A stretch of DNA of 64,000 nt. Origin: Paragonimus westermani. Its lineage: Eukaryota > Platyhelminthes > Trematoda > Plagiorchiida > Troglotrematidae. The DNA lies in NCBI GenBank assembly GCA_008508345.1, contig QNGE01000118.1:156710-220709 (forward strand), given 5' to 3'. The position numbers and the translations under genes were made by a program. Positions 13,401 through 24,789 of this stretch are shown here, piece by piece. The first letter of the stretch is position 1, and the number at the start of each line of letters is the position of its first letter. The notes below the pieces were generated by a model. That model did no database searches. It was given only the letters and a program-made list of their open reading frames with translations, and was not told the DNA's origin.

Positions 13401-14377
13401 AGGCTGCATTGTACTGCCGAATGGATTTTATTGCCTTTGTGCCGAACAGACTTTCATCATTCTCGCTTTACCAAGTCAGTTCCAATTTCATTGTGGCTGT
13501 TCTTGTCTACTCTATTCCACATTTACTCACAGCATCACTTTACATTTATTTGTGAGTCAACCATTGTCTTTACCACCCTTACTTCCCATGCTCTTGTCAC
13601 TGACCAAGCACTTTCAACAATCAACATTTGACCAGTACAGTTTGTAAATTCCACGTTAACAACAACATCAATAGCAATGACATCACGATACTGCTCTGTC
13701 CGGAACGTCGTCGGTTAGCCATAATTAAACGTACCTCGGTTGCTTCTGAATAAACAGCTGATATCTTTTACACTTTAGAAACTGATAAGAAAAACAAAGA
13801 TCCTTGTAAAATGTAAGCTGCGTTACGCTACTCACAATTTCCCGTCTGATAATAATACTGAACAGTTTTCGCGGGTGCAATTGCTTGCATGCAACTTTGT
13901 GATCAAAGGAAAAATAGGCATCAGTGAGCAATATCCTGAGTGATACTCGTATAATTGTCTACTATTTACATCGGCATTACCGGTAGTAACAGGATGAACG
14001 CAACAATATAAGGTAAGTAAATTCTTTGATACTCAACAGTATTGGGTTTTTATCTCCCCCCCCCGTGTGTTCCACTGCTCTACAACTTGTCATAACCTCA
14101 TCAAATCGTGAGACCAAGGAGACTGTTACGGTAAGGTGAAGACATCAAATCATTCTTTGTCCTTTTTTATAATACAAATGAATGTCCGGTTTTTGTTAAT
14201 TCCGAAATTTTCCGAAACATGCTCAGTTCCCGTTTAATATCTGGAATCTCCTTACCTGAACACGTGATCCTCCGGAGGAATGTCAGGGCTACTAAGAAAA
14301 CTACAGTCAAACCAAGTACGATTCTCTAACTCGAATGCGTAACTTAATGAAATTAAAGCTGTAGTTTTACGAATTAC
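10448..14377 (-). other. Eph intron of 3,930 bases
   Basis: Bounded by donor GTAATT (14372-14377) and acceptor ATGTAG (10448-10453) on the minus strand. Contains a run of nine C at 14056-14064 and open frames of up to about 118 codons (10556-10912 minus) without recognisable domains. Confidence 0.75.
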
Positions 14378-14958
14378 CTTTGCACATCAGCTCCCTTGAG
14401 ACTGCATCCACGGCGAACCCAAATCCTGGCATGCACAAGCATTTGCTAAGGTTAAGGAAAATTCCATTTTCATGTGGAAAATGAGAAGGCACAACGCTAT
14501 AGTTGGTCGGTGTGCTGCTGTGATACCACCGGCCATCAGGAAGGCACACGAGCTTTGGTAATTCCCAACCTGGCGTTTTCATTGCTGAACCAGGGACACA
14601 TTGAGCTTGCACCACAGTCAAGCGGCCACTGTCTTGCGTGACAGTTCTCGGAAACTGAATAAAGTCGGTTTGTATTCGAGGGCAGGCAAGGTATGTGAGC
14701 CGGATGCGTCGCAGAGTCGAACAGGAACCGCCGTCCCTGATAGCCAGTGCTAGGTGAGAGCCTCCTGACTGCATGCGATTCGTGTACCGTGCTACACGTT
14801 CTTCCGCCAGTTCCATCCCGGGGTTCGTTTGAAAATCAAAGGTATCAGAGGCAGTGGCCGCAGAGTTTGATTCGGATGGTACAGCGGTAACATTTTCTGG
14901 ATTCGTCCATATCATTTCTTTCAAGGTCAGGTTGGCGACCAGTCGGAATGAAGACAAC
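14378..14958 (-). CDS. Eph: Eph receptor exon: second half of ephrin-binding domain and Sushi/EGF-like start
   Basis: A 581-base exon with acceptor CATTTCTCGGCAG and donor AAAG/GTAATT. It encodes the C-terminal part of the ephrin-binding jelly roll, including HLALAIRDGGSCSTLRRIRL then YLACPR, which matches the Eph motif FYLAFQDxGAC..L..VRVYY..CP. The FPRTVT stretch follows (Eph FPDTIT), then QCVPGS, LVCLPDGRW and KCLCMPGFGF, matching C..N, CxxDGEW and CLC.aGY of the cysteine-rich region. The exon ends with ELMCK. Two loops are expanded. About 30 residues, with NVT and many S/A, lie before MELAEERV, and about 28 residues lie between DGRW and CLC. Junctions are phase 2 in and phase 1 out, matching both neighbours. 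Ligand is expected to be a membrane-bound ephrin. Confidence 0.95.
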
Positions 14959-17900
14959 CTGCCGAGAAATGGTCACATGAAAAGAACGGCGCATACTCAA
15001 GATACTGGTTCCGCTTCGAAGTTTGCTGCTCATTTATTCTGTGCGGTGAATAAATATGCACACAACTCTAAGGCCCACGTACGTTTCGGCTGGAGTACAC
15101 AATTGCTATATAAGAGAAAAAATGACTTCCTAAACTGAAGTGCTCCATAAGGTACACTCTCTCCAAGTGGATTACTTAAGTCTGGTATCCTGCTTTCTCT
15201 ACTTAACTGCTGCCTTCTGGTGGGTTTTTTTCTAATTCAAGGGAGCTGTCTTTTTGAAGGCGGAGTCAACTACATAAAAATTCACCAACAGCCATATTTT
15301 TGATAAGCTTGACTTAAGTTGAACGCGTCAGACGCATACACTTAACCACCGTTGACGTTTTAATGCACTAACATAGTTTGATTGTTTAAACGCACATTTT
15401 GGTCACCGTGAATTAAAAAGTAGTAGATGAGTTTTGGACTGAGATGTTTGGTCTCTGTGATTGGTTGTTATAGCTCGCGCAGTGGGAGTGACCCGAGTTT
15501 TAGTCACGCTTAAAATGACCATGAACGTTGACAAGTAGTGGGTAATTCTCTAAAGTGTAACTATGAAACAGTGTGAGTGGTTTACAAAAGCACACTCTTC
15601 AACGCTGTCCGCTGCCTAAAGTTAGTTGAAGGAAAACCTACGGGAAAGGCCAGTGAAGCTTCCACTGTAACCCTCCTACGGTGGCTACTTAAATGTCAAA
15701 CTCCGGATGCTTTATATGTCAAAAACCATAGGTTATAGAATATAGCGGTCTTCAGTTTGTCACATTTATGCCAGAGAGTATTCTCAAGACAATAACTTTC
15801 ACTGCGTGGCTAAAACATCGGTTACACGGAGAGATGGATAGATATCTTCATGAAAAATATCAAAGGAAATCGTGTTGTGAAAGTTAACATTGAAAACAGG
15901 ACCTACTGCTTTGTTTGTTTACTCTGAAACAGCACTTTCGCTTATGACCAGAGGTAACGTTGTTTCTCGGTAACCTTGCAGATGTTGAGAGAAAAAAGCA
16001 GTAAATACAGTTTGCATTTGCGCAATTTTTTTGAAAATTATTTCTCACTCGTTCTCTTGTGGTATCCGCAATGATTTAACTTATAAGTTTTTGTGCAACC
16101 CTCCCAAGGAAGGAACCACTAACCAGCAGGGCGAAATTTGGAGATTACTAGGTTTCAGCAATAATTAATCTATTCACTGCAATGAGTTCTTTGCAATTTT
16201 ATCCACTGCGGTAGTAAGGACTCGCTGTATGAGTAATAGACGAGGCAAGTAAGTACGGAAAGGCAGTGCTGAATATTCCTCTACGAGGTGGTTTGTTTAC
16301 CTATTAGAACAGAGAGTCAATAACGATCCCGCCATTCTCCTCAAAATTGTTTGCCGGCCAGCTCGATATGAATTGCTGTACCACATTTCACAAGGTTATT
16401 TCATATATTTCGGCAATTTTGGTTGTCTGTGAGAGTATGAGCGCAACTTTCGTGTACTTATGTCTTTATCAACTACCTAGGTGTAAAAGAAGGCTTTCGA
16501 ACTGGTAATAGTGCTGGAAATACAATCCAAATAATGGGAAATGCTCCTAAACCATCAATATTCTTTAAATTCAACACAGTTTAAAGGTGTGGCCAGTATT
16601 AAAAGGTAAAATTTCAGCTCACCGGATAAGACGTTATAATCATCATGTAAGTCGCTAACGGCGTGGCAGTGTTATTCAAGTTTTATTTTTATACCAAATT
16701 TGTTCTATGTTCCAACAGCTTAACTTTTTGTGTAATGGAAATTTTGCGTAAATCAATCGCAACTCACGAGGTGGTGGTACTGACTACAAATCAGCTGGAT
16801 GGTTTAACAAAATCACAGAGGAGTTAGTGTGCTTTGGCTAAGCAACAACAAAGTAAGTGAACTTCATTCTATGGTAAACCTTCTCCTAATTGCACAGAAG
16901 TAACAGTGGAACACAATTTTTCACCTATTCTGAAACTTTTGATAATCTCATAGTGAATCTTTGCACTCTGAGTGTAGAACTATTCCACACACAAGCGACA
17001 TATAGTACGAAGTTGATTGGAACAGTTGCAGTACGAATTAGCATGCGTTGTAACTAACGTATCGCAGTTTATACCATCCTTTGCTTTCCCACAGAAAATC
17101 GCCATCTTAAAGAAAAACAAGGCCCAGTAGTGCAATTCGTTACGTCGATCGCAGAACGTTGAATTAGCCGTTCAGTTACTAATTGTTCTGTCTTGTAATG
17201 TGATTTTCGACTGAGCGTAATCATATGCGCCTCTGAATCTGTAGATGAATACGAGTAATTGGTGCTCCAAGCTGTTATTTCACGTAGTTTTTCGCGTTCA
17301 CACCTAGCATCTGGATAACACCCTAGGTCTTTTAGTATGAACCGTTTACAGCTACCTATTTACGGTAATGTCGTCAGATCTTATTCATCTAAGCAAACTA
17401 ATCCGAATACGGATGTGATCAGTAGTTTTCAGTATCCATCCCCCATAGTCAAAGGAACAACATTCTTTATTCTTTAACGCACTAACTGGGCAATTTCCTA
17501 CCGGTTTGTGAAATGTGCAGGCATTCACTTTTGAAAAATTCCTTCAATTTTTAATCCACCATGCATCACAAGTACATATTCAGAGGTATGCAGCAAGACT
17601 AATGCGGTTGTCTGGACAAGAATCCTTTCAATTGGTTTGATGTTTTTGACATGCTTGCATGGAAAATAAACGAAGCTCGACCCACGTGAATGCCAAATTT
17701 CAGATTAGGTTGCAATACTTGCGGTATTTGTTGTTCAAAGTTTCTGTGGTTGGCCAATCATACCAGGAAACGTATCGTACAGGAAAGCATGTACGGTAAC
17801 TCATCAGCATTCTACCACTGTCATCCTGCTTCACATGTATGAGTTGTCCCAACCTTATTTGAAGTATGATCTCCTGGTTTTCCATACAGCACATAAGCAT

Positions 17901-19308
17901 ATAAGTTGAGTTAACTTCCCAAAAACTCCTTTTTGTAAGCAACCGTGCAAAATCTTTATATTTTCCTACCGTATGTTTGTTGTTATTCAAGTTTTATTCA
18001 GCAATCTTATTGAGAGCCATGACAACCGACACAATACTTCTTTGGGTTATACTTGTTTGCATACAAATTCTGGCCCAAGCTTTTGGCAATCCATAAACGC
18101 ATGCCTGTAGTTCAGAATGGGCAACTGTATTCAGCATTTTCTTAGTAGTCAGGTAGTCATGCAAATTTGTTTGTGGAAGCAAAGAAACCGAACTCATACG
18201 GATGATCTTGACGGTGACAGAAGCAAACGGTCAAGCTGAAGTCGTCACTTTTCCTTAAATGAATAGCACGTCCGGCGCGCACCAAATACATGAGCAACCG
18301 TAGTACTGCTGGTGCACACTTTAGTTGACAAATTGTTAAGAGAACTGTTGATTCTCGACTCTAGTTTCGACTGTTTTTGAAATAATTAATTATTTGTTGA
18401 CTACCCATGCTTTTTAACATGGACAAAGTTCATGTTCAGCTTGCCCGTGACGTTTCACATTTTCTAACGGCCTTTTCTGAACAGCTGTCAGTAGCGTGTA
18501 AATTCAGCCACCAACGTAGACAACTAACAATTTAGAAATCATATCTGCAAACTCACGCCGATTCAAACGCAATTTTGTCTCTAAATGAGGTCCGAAAAAC
18601 TGACGTTGATTCGTCATATATTGTATCCTTACCAGGCAGCTGACCTGAGTTATAGTGCCCTTCTCCAACAAGGATCATCATGAAATACTGGACTATTGTC
18701 CACTTGCTGTGAAGAAGGACAAATCCCTTCTTCTACAACATGATGTATACATCACTGTGGTTTGTCTCGTCTTTTATTCTTTTGGTAGCTGTGCAAATTT
18801 ATAGGTCGGTTGTGGCCAGAAAAAAAACAACCAAAATGAATTGAGTAAAACCACTTCCACATAGTGGATTGTTTCTATAACTTTATATTGCAGCTTGGAT
18901 TATTTGGTTCGCTTCCGGTATTATCTACGTTCATATTCTCGTCATCGGGTTTGTTTCTGCTTGGCAGCCAAAAATTACAGAACGGCTATTGAATATACGT
19001 AGACCGTTGATCCTGTTAACACTCAGGATACTTCAGTGAAATCAGCATTCGTACAGTCGCAGTGTTAGTGTGTAGGATAGTCATTGACGACTGCTGTCAC
19101 CAAAACCAATGATCACAAAATTTGCTGATGTTTTATATGGTGACGCTGCCTCACTTTCAATTAACTCATACGCAGTCAAGCTGTGTTCATCCAGCTCCAT
19201 CAACAGTTGTGCAAACAAATTGGTGAGAAGATGTTTTCTATGTATTTCCAAAACCTTCATGTTGTTATTTCTATTGGTCATTTTTCACCTTTTTTTATCA
19301 TCCCATAG

Positions 19309-19372
19309 GAAAGAACCTATTCATAATGAATACACGGGACAGATGTTTCTATTTCTTGAAGCGAACTGTCAG
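19309..19372 (+). other. Exon-like segment, plus strand, inside Eph intron
   Basis: A very strong acceptor (long pyrimidine tract ending ATCATCCCATAG) precedes GAAAGAACC, and a good donor GTCAG/GTTTAC follows 64 bases later. The single open frame gives KEPIHNEYTGQMFLFLEANCQ split over the segment (phase 2 in, 0 out). No partner exon or family is recognised. It may be a chance pairing of splice-like sites inside the intron of the opposite-strand gene. Confidence 0.2.
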
Positions 19373-22300
19373 GTTTACCTAATTGAAGGCCTTATCCACA
19401 TAGTTGGACAACCTCTGGTTACGTTTTGTCTCTCCCCCTTTGGTTGTTAAGATTTACGGAGGAGAGCTTATGTTGATATCCAAACTTCGTTGTCTTCCGA
19501 CTGGTCAAGAAGATCATATTAAACATGTACACGAATTAAGTGATCAGCACATTCAAGTCAAGAGCGTAGCTGGATGTGAGTTCAAAAAATTTAGGCAGCG
19601 GAATAGACCAACGAGCTAACAACACTAAAGCATGAGTAGTGTTAGGGAAGTGCTCCCAGTGAGCAGCGGTTACGATTGTTAACTTGTAAGTCACAATCCA
19701 GAGATATTTATTTAATAGCTGTAGGCAGATATGCCGTGACCGATATCTGATCTTATAAACCGGAAGGATCCCTCCTTTCGTTAGAAAAATTCACATCAAA
19801 AGACCCCATATGTGCAAGCCATTGTATGAGATTGGTTTCCACCAAAGGTGAGATATTCCCACTGTTGTGATTTCTAGCAGAATCTTATGAGACGCACCTC
19901 TTAAGATTTCCGATTTGACTGCTTTGAAACAAGTACAGTCGTATATTCTACTACTTTGTCCTCACTGGACTTACTGAACATGAGTATGTGTGGCCCAGTT
20001 ATATGCACCAATCTACACGTGTGAATCTGGAAACAACCGCTTATGCATAAAAAGTCGTCTGATCAACTTGATTTTTCTTCCCAACACCAACGGTAAACAA
20101 AAATAAACATTTCCTTTGCTTAAAGAGGGAACAACAAGAATAAAACCGAAGTATGGTGCCTCTTTCTGAAAGGGGCCGACTTGAAAGTGTGCGATCAGTA
20201 ATGGGTGGTGTTCAAGTTACGGACAAAATGTATGTAAAAATGCAACCTACTGTGTAAATAAAAGCTAGGCAGTCAAATAAGGTTATCTTTCAGCAAGCTA
20301 TTGTATGACCATGGGGAGTTTCACAATATACGTTGTGAGATAACTTAGAGCATAGCCCATGACATTAGTCCATCTAAAACCTCGTTATATGCATTGCTGT
20401 GCCACACGCTCAAGAGTTCAAGGAAGGCAACTCTCGCATCGTGTTTGCTACCATGAACGTGGTATTGAACAAATTGCAAAAAATTGTATTCGACTCTGAT
20501 TCGTTCCCAAAGTAGTGCTCATTCTTTTAATGAGGATTCACTTCGTTGGAAAATTTTCAAGTGCGTAGCATCCTCTATTGTGAATAACGCCATACAGAAA
20601 GTGTGTTCTCTAAACGCTAAACCAAGACAGAATTTTGGTGTTGATCGTAAATTTTATGCTTCTTCAAATTTCTGCCTCAAAAGCCCATATTTTTTACTTT
20701 GCAGTTGTTAACTGAATCCTTTAAATTATGGCATCAATCTGCAGGCGTTTTGCTGGCAGTCGTGAAATGTTTTTTAGTGGTCTGTTTTACATAATTCTAC
20801 TCGGATTATTTATATATTGTCACTGTTACAGTGAATGCTGACGGCGAACAAAAATTAAACAACAGGCCACCAAAAGGCAGAATCATGTAATCCGTGTGTG
20901 TTGAGAATAAACACATCATTTCATCAAATCGTACAGTAGATGCAGGCTCTATCTCTCTATAGTCAACACGAAGTTTGGCGTAGTTGTCTCTATCAGCTCT
21001 CGATAGTGATTACGTCGAAGTGAAATTTCAAGACGGGGATATGTAGAAGGTTGTTGTACATAAAATGATTAGCTGAACTGTGGTGAATAGGAGATGAACG
21101 ATGATCTCACGCCACCAACTAAAGATAGTGTCGACATCCAGGCAAATTCAGGTGTTATGATGCACAAGCTTAAAAACAAATTGGTGTGGATGACGACATG
21201 ACCATTTTAGTTCTCACGGCGACAATTAACATCAAACGATATGATAAGAAACATATACAATGGGTAAATCAAAAACACCGTCCTAAATAAGTTGAATATG
21301 CACAGCGGTAAACCTCTGAGGTAACACGTCACACAAGTCACGGAGAACGTAAACACCTTCTGACGGAAAAAATAAAACACGATTAACGTAAAATTCATTA
21401 TATGACAAGCCGGTTTATCTGGGACTCTCTAGAAGTTTGAGCCAAAATGATTACTGTCGACCAAACCGAGATGAGTGAACTGTACTGAACTCAACTGTAA
21501 TAGATAGAAATATAAACCTCCTATATTAAGGGTTGATTTGTGACTAATATTAGAGCAGCGATATAAAAAACAAACATTGACGCAGGATACGCATTTAGAC
21601 AATGGAAAACTCAGTAGAAATCTCAAAAGCGCAGCTGATTTCAACGAGTTCCGATCACAGACTGGTACATTTCGATAGTTCACTAGCAAGAGGGCGGTGC
21701 AACCGAAATAAGGTCGACTGTTTTTTCGTTGGTGCGTAAGAGGTGGGTTCACGGTTGGTATTAATTAGATTATTGAGGGGTTGATCAGATTACCACATAG
21801 GGTGAAACCACTTGTTCGGTCGCGATAGTCTCAAGATGCGAACAGGCGTGTGTGTTGAAAATAATTCGTGGTGCCAGAATTCTGGCGTGGAGTATATTGT
21901 TTCACAGCTGTGTGGTTTATGAAGAGCCTGCTTTTTTCAATCATTACTCACTACTTCGACCCGCTGCTTCCGTTATTCACTGGTAAAGTGTTGTCCTATG
22001 TGATATGAATCTTAATTGTAATTATTTGCGACAGGATGTTTAATCTGTTGAAAGATACAAACATGGGGTTGATTGCATGACTCACGGTCGGTGTACTATC
22101 AATGAACAGGTTGGCCGAAACTCACATGCACCAGTATTTTTCATTTACTCCGTAATTGGGTTTAAATTCTCGTGCGGTACTCGTCTTTCCGGATTTCCGG
22201 CTACAAAGTGATTTGTGTTTGCTTTTTATCCATCAATGATTCGTGGAAAACAAGGACACTACTACTGGCGTCAAATAGCCTTGAACAGTTACGTTCCTAC

Positions 22301-23853
22301 AAAAGCAGTGAACAAACAATTTTAATATAATACATGATCTCCAACTTTGCACAGATTTCGACTAGGAACGTTTTAGTCTGACATATATTGGTGTGCACTG
22401 ATCCTAGCTCAGCTTTGTCTATCCAAAGTTATTCTTACTATCCTGTCAAGAAGCTTTCTGTGTTGATAACCTTCACTTCTTTGGAGGAAATACATGTGAA
22501 TCAGTTTTCAACTCAACGAAGTATCTTATCACAAATGCGAGTGAATTCCGAGCATTGGATAGCTTTTCTCGAGAAAAACATATTGTTCATCGTGTACAAC
22601 ACATCTTACTGTAACAGTGATGTGCGGCTAAAAGTGGAAAATGCGAGTCTGTCAAAATTTACCGATCGATTTTAAGACATACAAATTGCCCAATTAAATT
22701 TGCAGAATATTTATTTGAGGCAACTCACCCTTATCAGTGCACGAATAAGACAGGTCTTACATATAGCTGTCTGAGCTTTGAAATTGAAATTGTGTTTGCA
22801 GAGCGTTATGGTTCTCTGGAGAATTCTTGATTTCTAGTCTCTAATTCACCACTCCAGGGTCTGTTACGTCAACGCAACAATTGACAATTCAGGACATTTT
22901 TTATAAAATGGACAAATCAAATTGGACAATCAAAAACACCTGCGAACCCGAGAAAGCAGAAAAAACTTAATGTGTCCACATTGCGGTGAAACATTCTTGA
23001 GTGTGTGTGTTTAAACACCAGCTCATAGAATGTTGTTGTTGAACCTTTAATTCACTTGAATTGCATCGCATTTATTCGGAACTTTTACGACGCAAACAAC
23101 TGCGAAATTCGCCTAAGAAGGAAGTCGGTTGCAATATTCAATAAATTTGCTTCGCATACACTTCGCTTGATTATTCGAACCACCTGGAGGTTTACCATAC
23201 GATCGTTATTACCACTGTCACTGACACCCTCTGTTCGTGAACAGTCGCGTTAATGATCGGCTTGTTCATCGTTTATTTATATTCTGTGTATCCCTCCCCC
23301 TTCGAACACCATCGGTATTGTTACAGCATTTGTCTGCCGATTGGTGTACTGGATACAAATATCCCTATGTGCGGTACTGTTAGAAAACATTAACGGGTTC
23401 ACAAGCTACATCCTTTGGAGTAGTCCTTAGACGGACCGTAGAGAACAAATGACACCTAACCAGGAATTGCAAAGTCAATTGCCAGCAGTAGTGTATAAAA
23501 ACGCTCTGTTGTGCAAAAGTACATTTTCCGATGAGACCTTCTGTCGGGTTGGAATGTAATACATGGGTTGACTGTTTGATTGACTTATAATTACAAATGC
23601 TTGCAAGCTTGTACTTCAAAAGCCTGGTTCTCCTCTGAACCGAGGACCAAAGTGAAGGTTCGGCGAAAAAACATGCCCGCTAAGTGTGTGCAAGAACATG
23701 CTGGAATATCCGAGAATTCTCACAGGTAGAAAACGCATTGAAGTTAGCAGCTTCAGTATTTGACAACGTAAAAACGGTGTTAGAGAACATGGCTTAAAAC
23801 ACGCAAAATGAATTGAAAAACACCAAATATCTGTTCACAATTTACGAAACGTG

Positions 23854-23868
23854 ATATATATATATATA
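23854..23868. repeat. Short AT dinucleotide run
   Basis: Fifteen bases of alternating A and T. It is a simple repeat with no other feature nearby. Confidence 0.8.
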
Positions 23869-24523
23869 GAACAGGCGCGTATTAGTGTAATGTAAAGCCG
23901 TAAGTTTTTAAGATAATTTGAAGTGCGCATATGAGTTATGAACCCAAAGACTTCGCAAGTTTACGTTATTGGGAGTTTTTCATTTTGTAGATTGAATAAT
24001 TCTTTTCAATTCACTTTTTCGCTTCTTAACTGATCAGTTTTCCATTTTATTTTTTATAAAATTCTGTAAACGTTCGCGTAAGCCTTCAACCATTTACCCA
24101 ACAGGCTGTTTTCTGGAAGTCTCTATAAAGCATTTGAACGCGATTCTAAAAAGTCCTTATAAAATATGATATGCTCAGGCGATTTCCGTCAGATTTGGTG
24201 GATAATCCACCTCATGAACGCATGACACCTTAACGATATTTTGCTTTTCAAACCCCTCTCTGATGAATTCTGATGGATGCAATATTCCATAAATATTCTG
24301 CCTAAGCCAACACTTACAATGCTGCACTAAGTGTTGAAATCAACTAAATCAACTTCAGTATAGGTTTTTACTCGGATAATCCAAACCGGAAGAGATCCGT
24401 TAGCAGGCGTGCGTTAAACCTAACACCAAGCAAGATTGTTCGTGAAACGATACCCCCAAAAACTGTACACACAAACCTCTGTATGGGACACAGTGAAATA
24501 GGTTTAATCGGTGTGATAATTAC

Positions 24524-24789
24524 CCATCGGGCTGCATTAAGTTTTCTTTAGAAACCTGCTCATCAGACTGGAACACGTGTAGTTCTAATTGTTCTTGACA
24601 ATGTAGCAAGGCTTCCGGATCAGGATGCTCCTGACAACTGCGCATGGTGAAGATCAATTCGATGATGACTGTGTGCGCCTCGCGAGAGCTGAGCAGCGGT
24701 CCAATAAGCCAGTTGTTATTTTCCGCTCGAAGGACTTGACACACGCCATAAACCTTTCGTTGTAACATCGGATGTGTTTGTAGTCGCCA
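24524..24789 (-). CDS. Eph: Eph receptor exon: first half of ephrin-binding domain
   Basis: A 266-base exon with acceptor AAAACTCCTTCAG and donor GATGG/GTAATT. It encodes VYGVCQVLRAENNNWLIGP, aligning with the Eph motif TYQVCNV....QNNWLRT. IIELIFTMRSCQEHP follows (Eph IYVELKFTLRDCNS), then LLHCQEQLELHVFQSDEQ (Eph GTCKETFNLYYMESD). The three cysteines here, plus the SCSTL and LACP cysteines of the next exon, occupy the positions of the two conserved disulfides and the following cysteine. The exon starts in phase 0 with WRLQ, which may be the tryptophan of the Eph GWEE motif, so a further exon must lie upstream. It ends in phase 2, completed by the first base of the next exon to glycine. Confidence 0.95.

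Larger units (their letters stand above)
14959..24523 (-). other. Eph intron of 9,565 bases
   Basis: Bounded by donor GTAATT (24518-24523) and acceptor CGGCAG (14959-14964). Contains an (AT) run at 23854-23868, a plus-strand exon-like segment at 19309-19372, and many short open frames such as 17700-17990 and 17994-18197 minus that I cannot assign. No transposase or reverse transcriptase motif was seen. Confidence 0.75.

Noticed and set aside
14854..15138. Plus-strand frame overlapping the large Eph exon
   Set aside because: Shadow of the Eph coding strand; no motif of its own.
17700..18197. Two adjacent minus-strand frames within the 9.6-kb Eph intron
   Set aside because: The flanking exons splice together in frame with continuous domain sequence, and neither frame has good splice sites or motifs.
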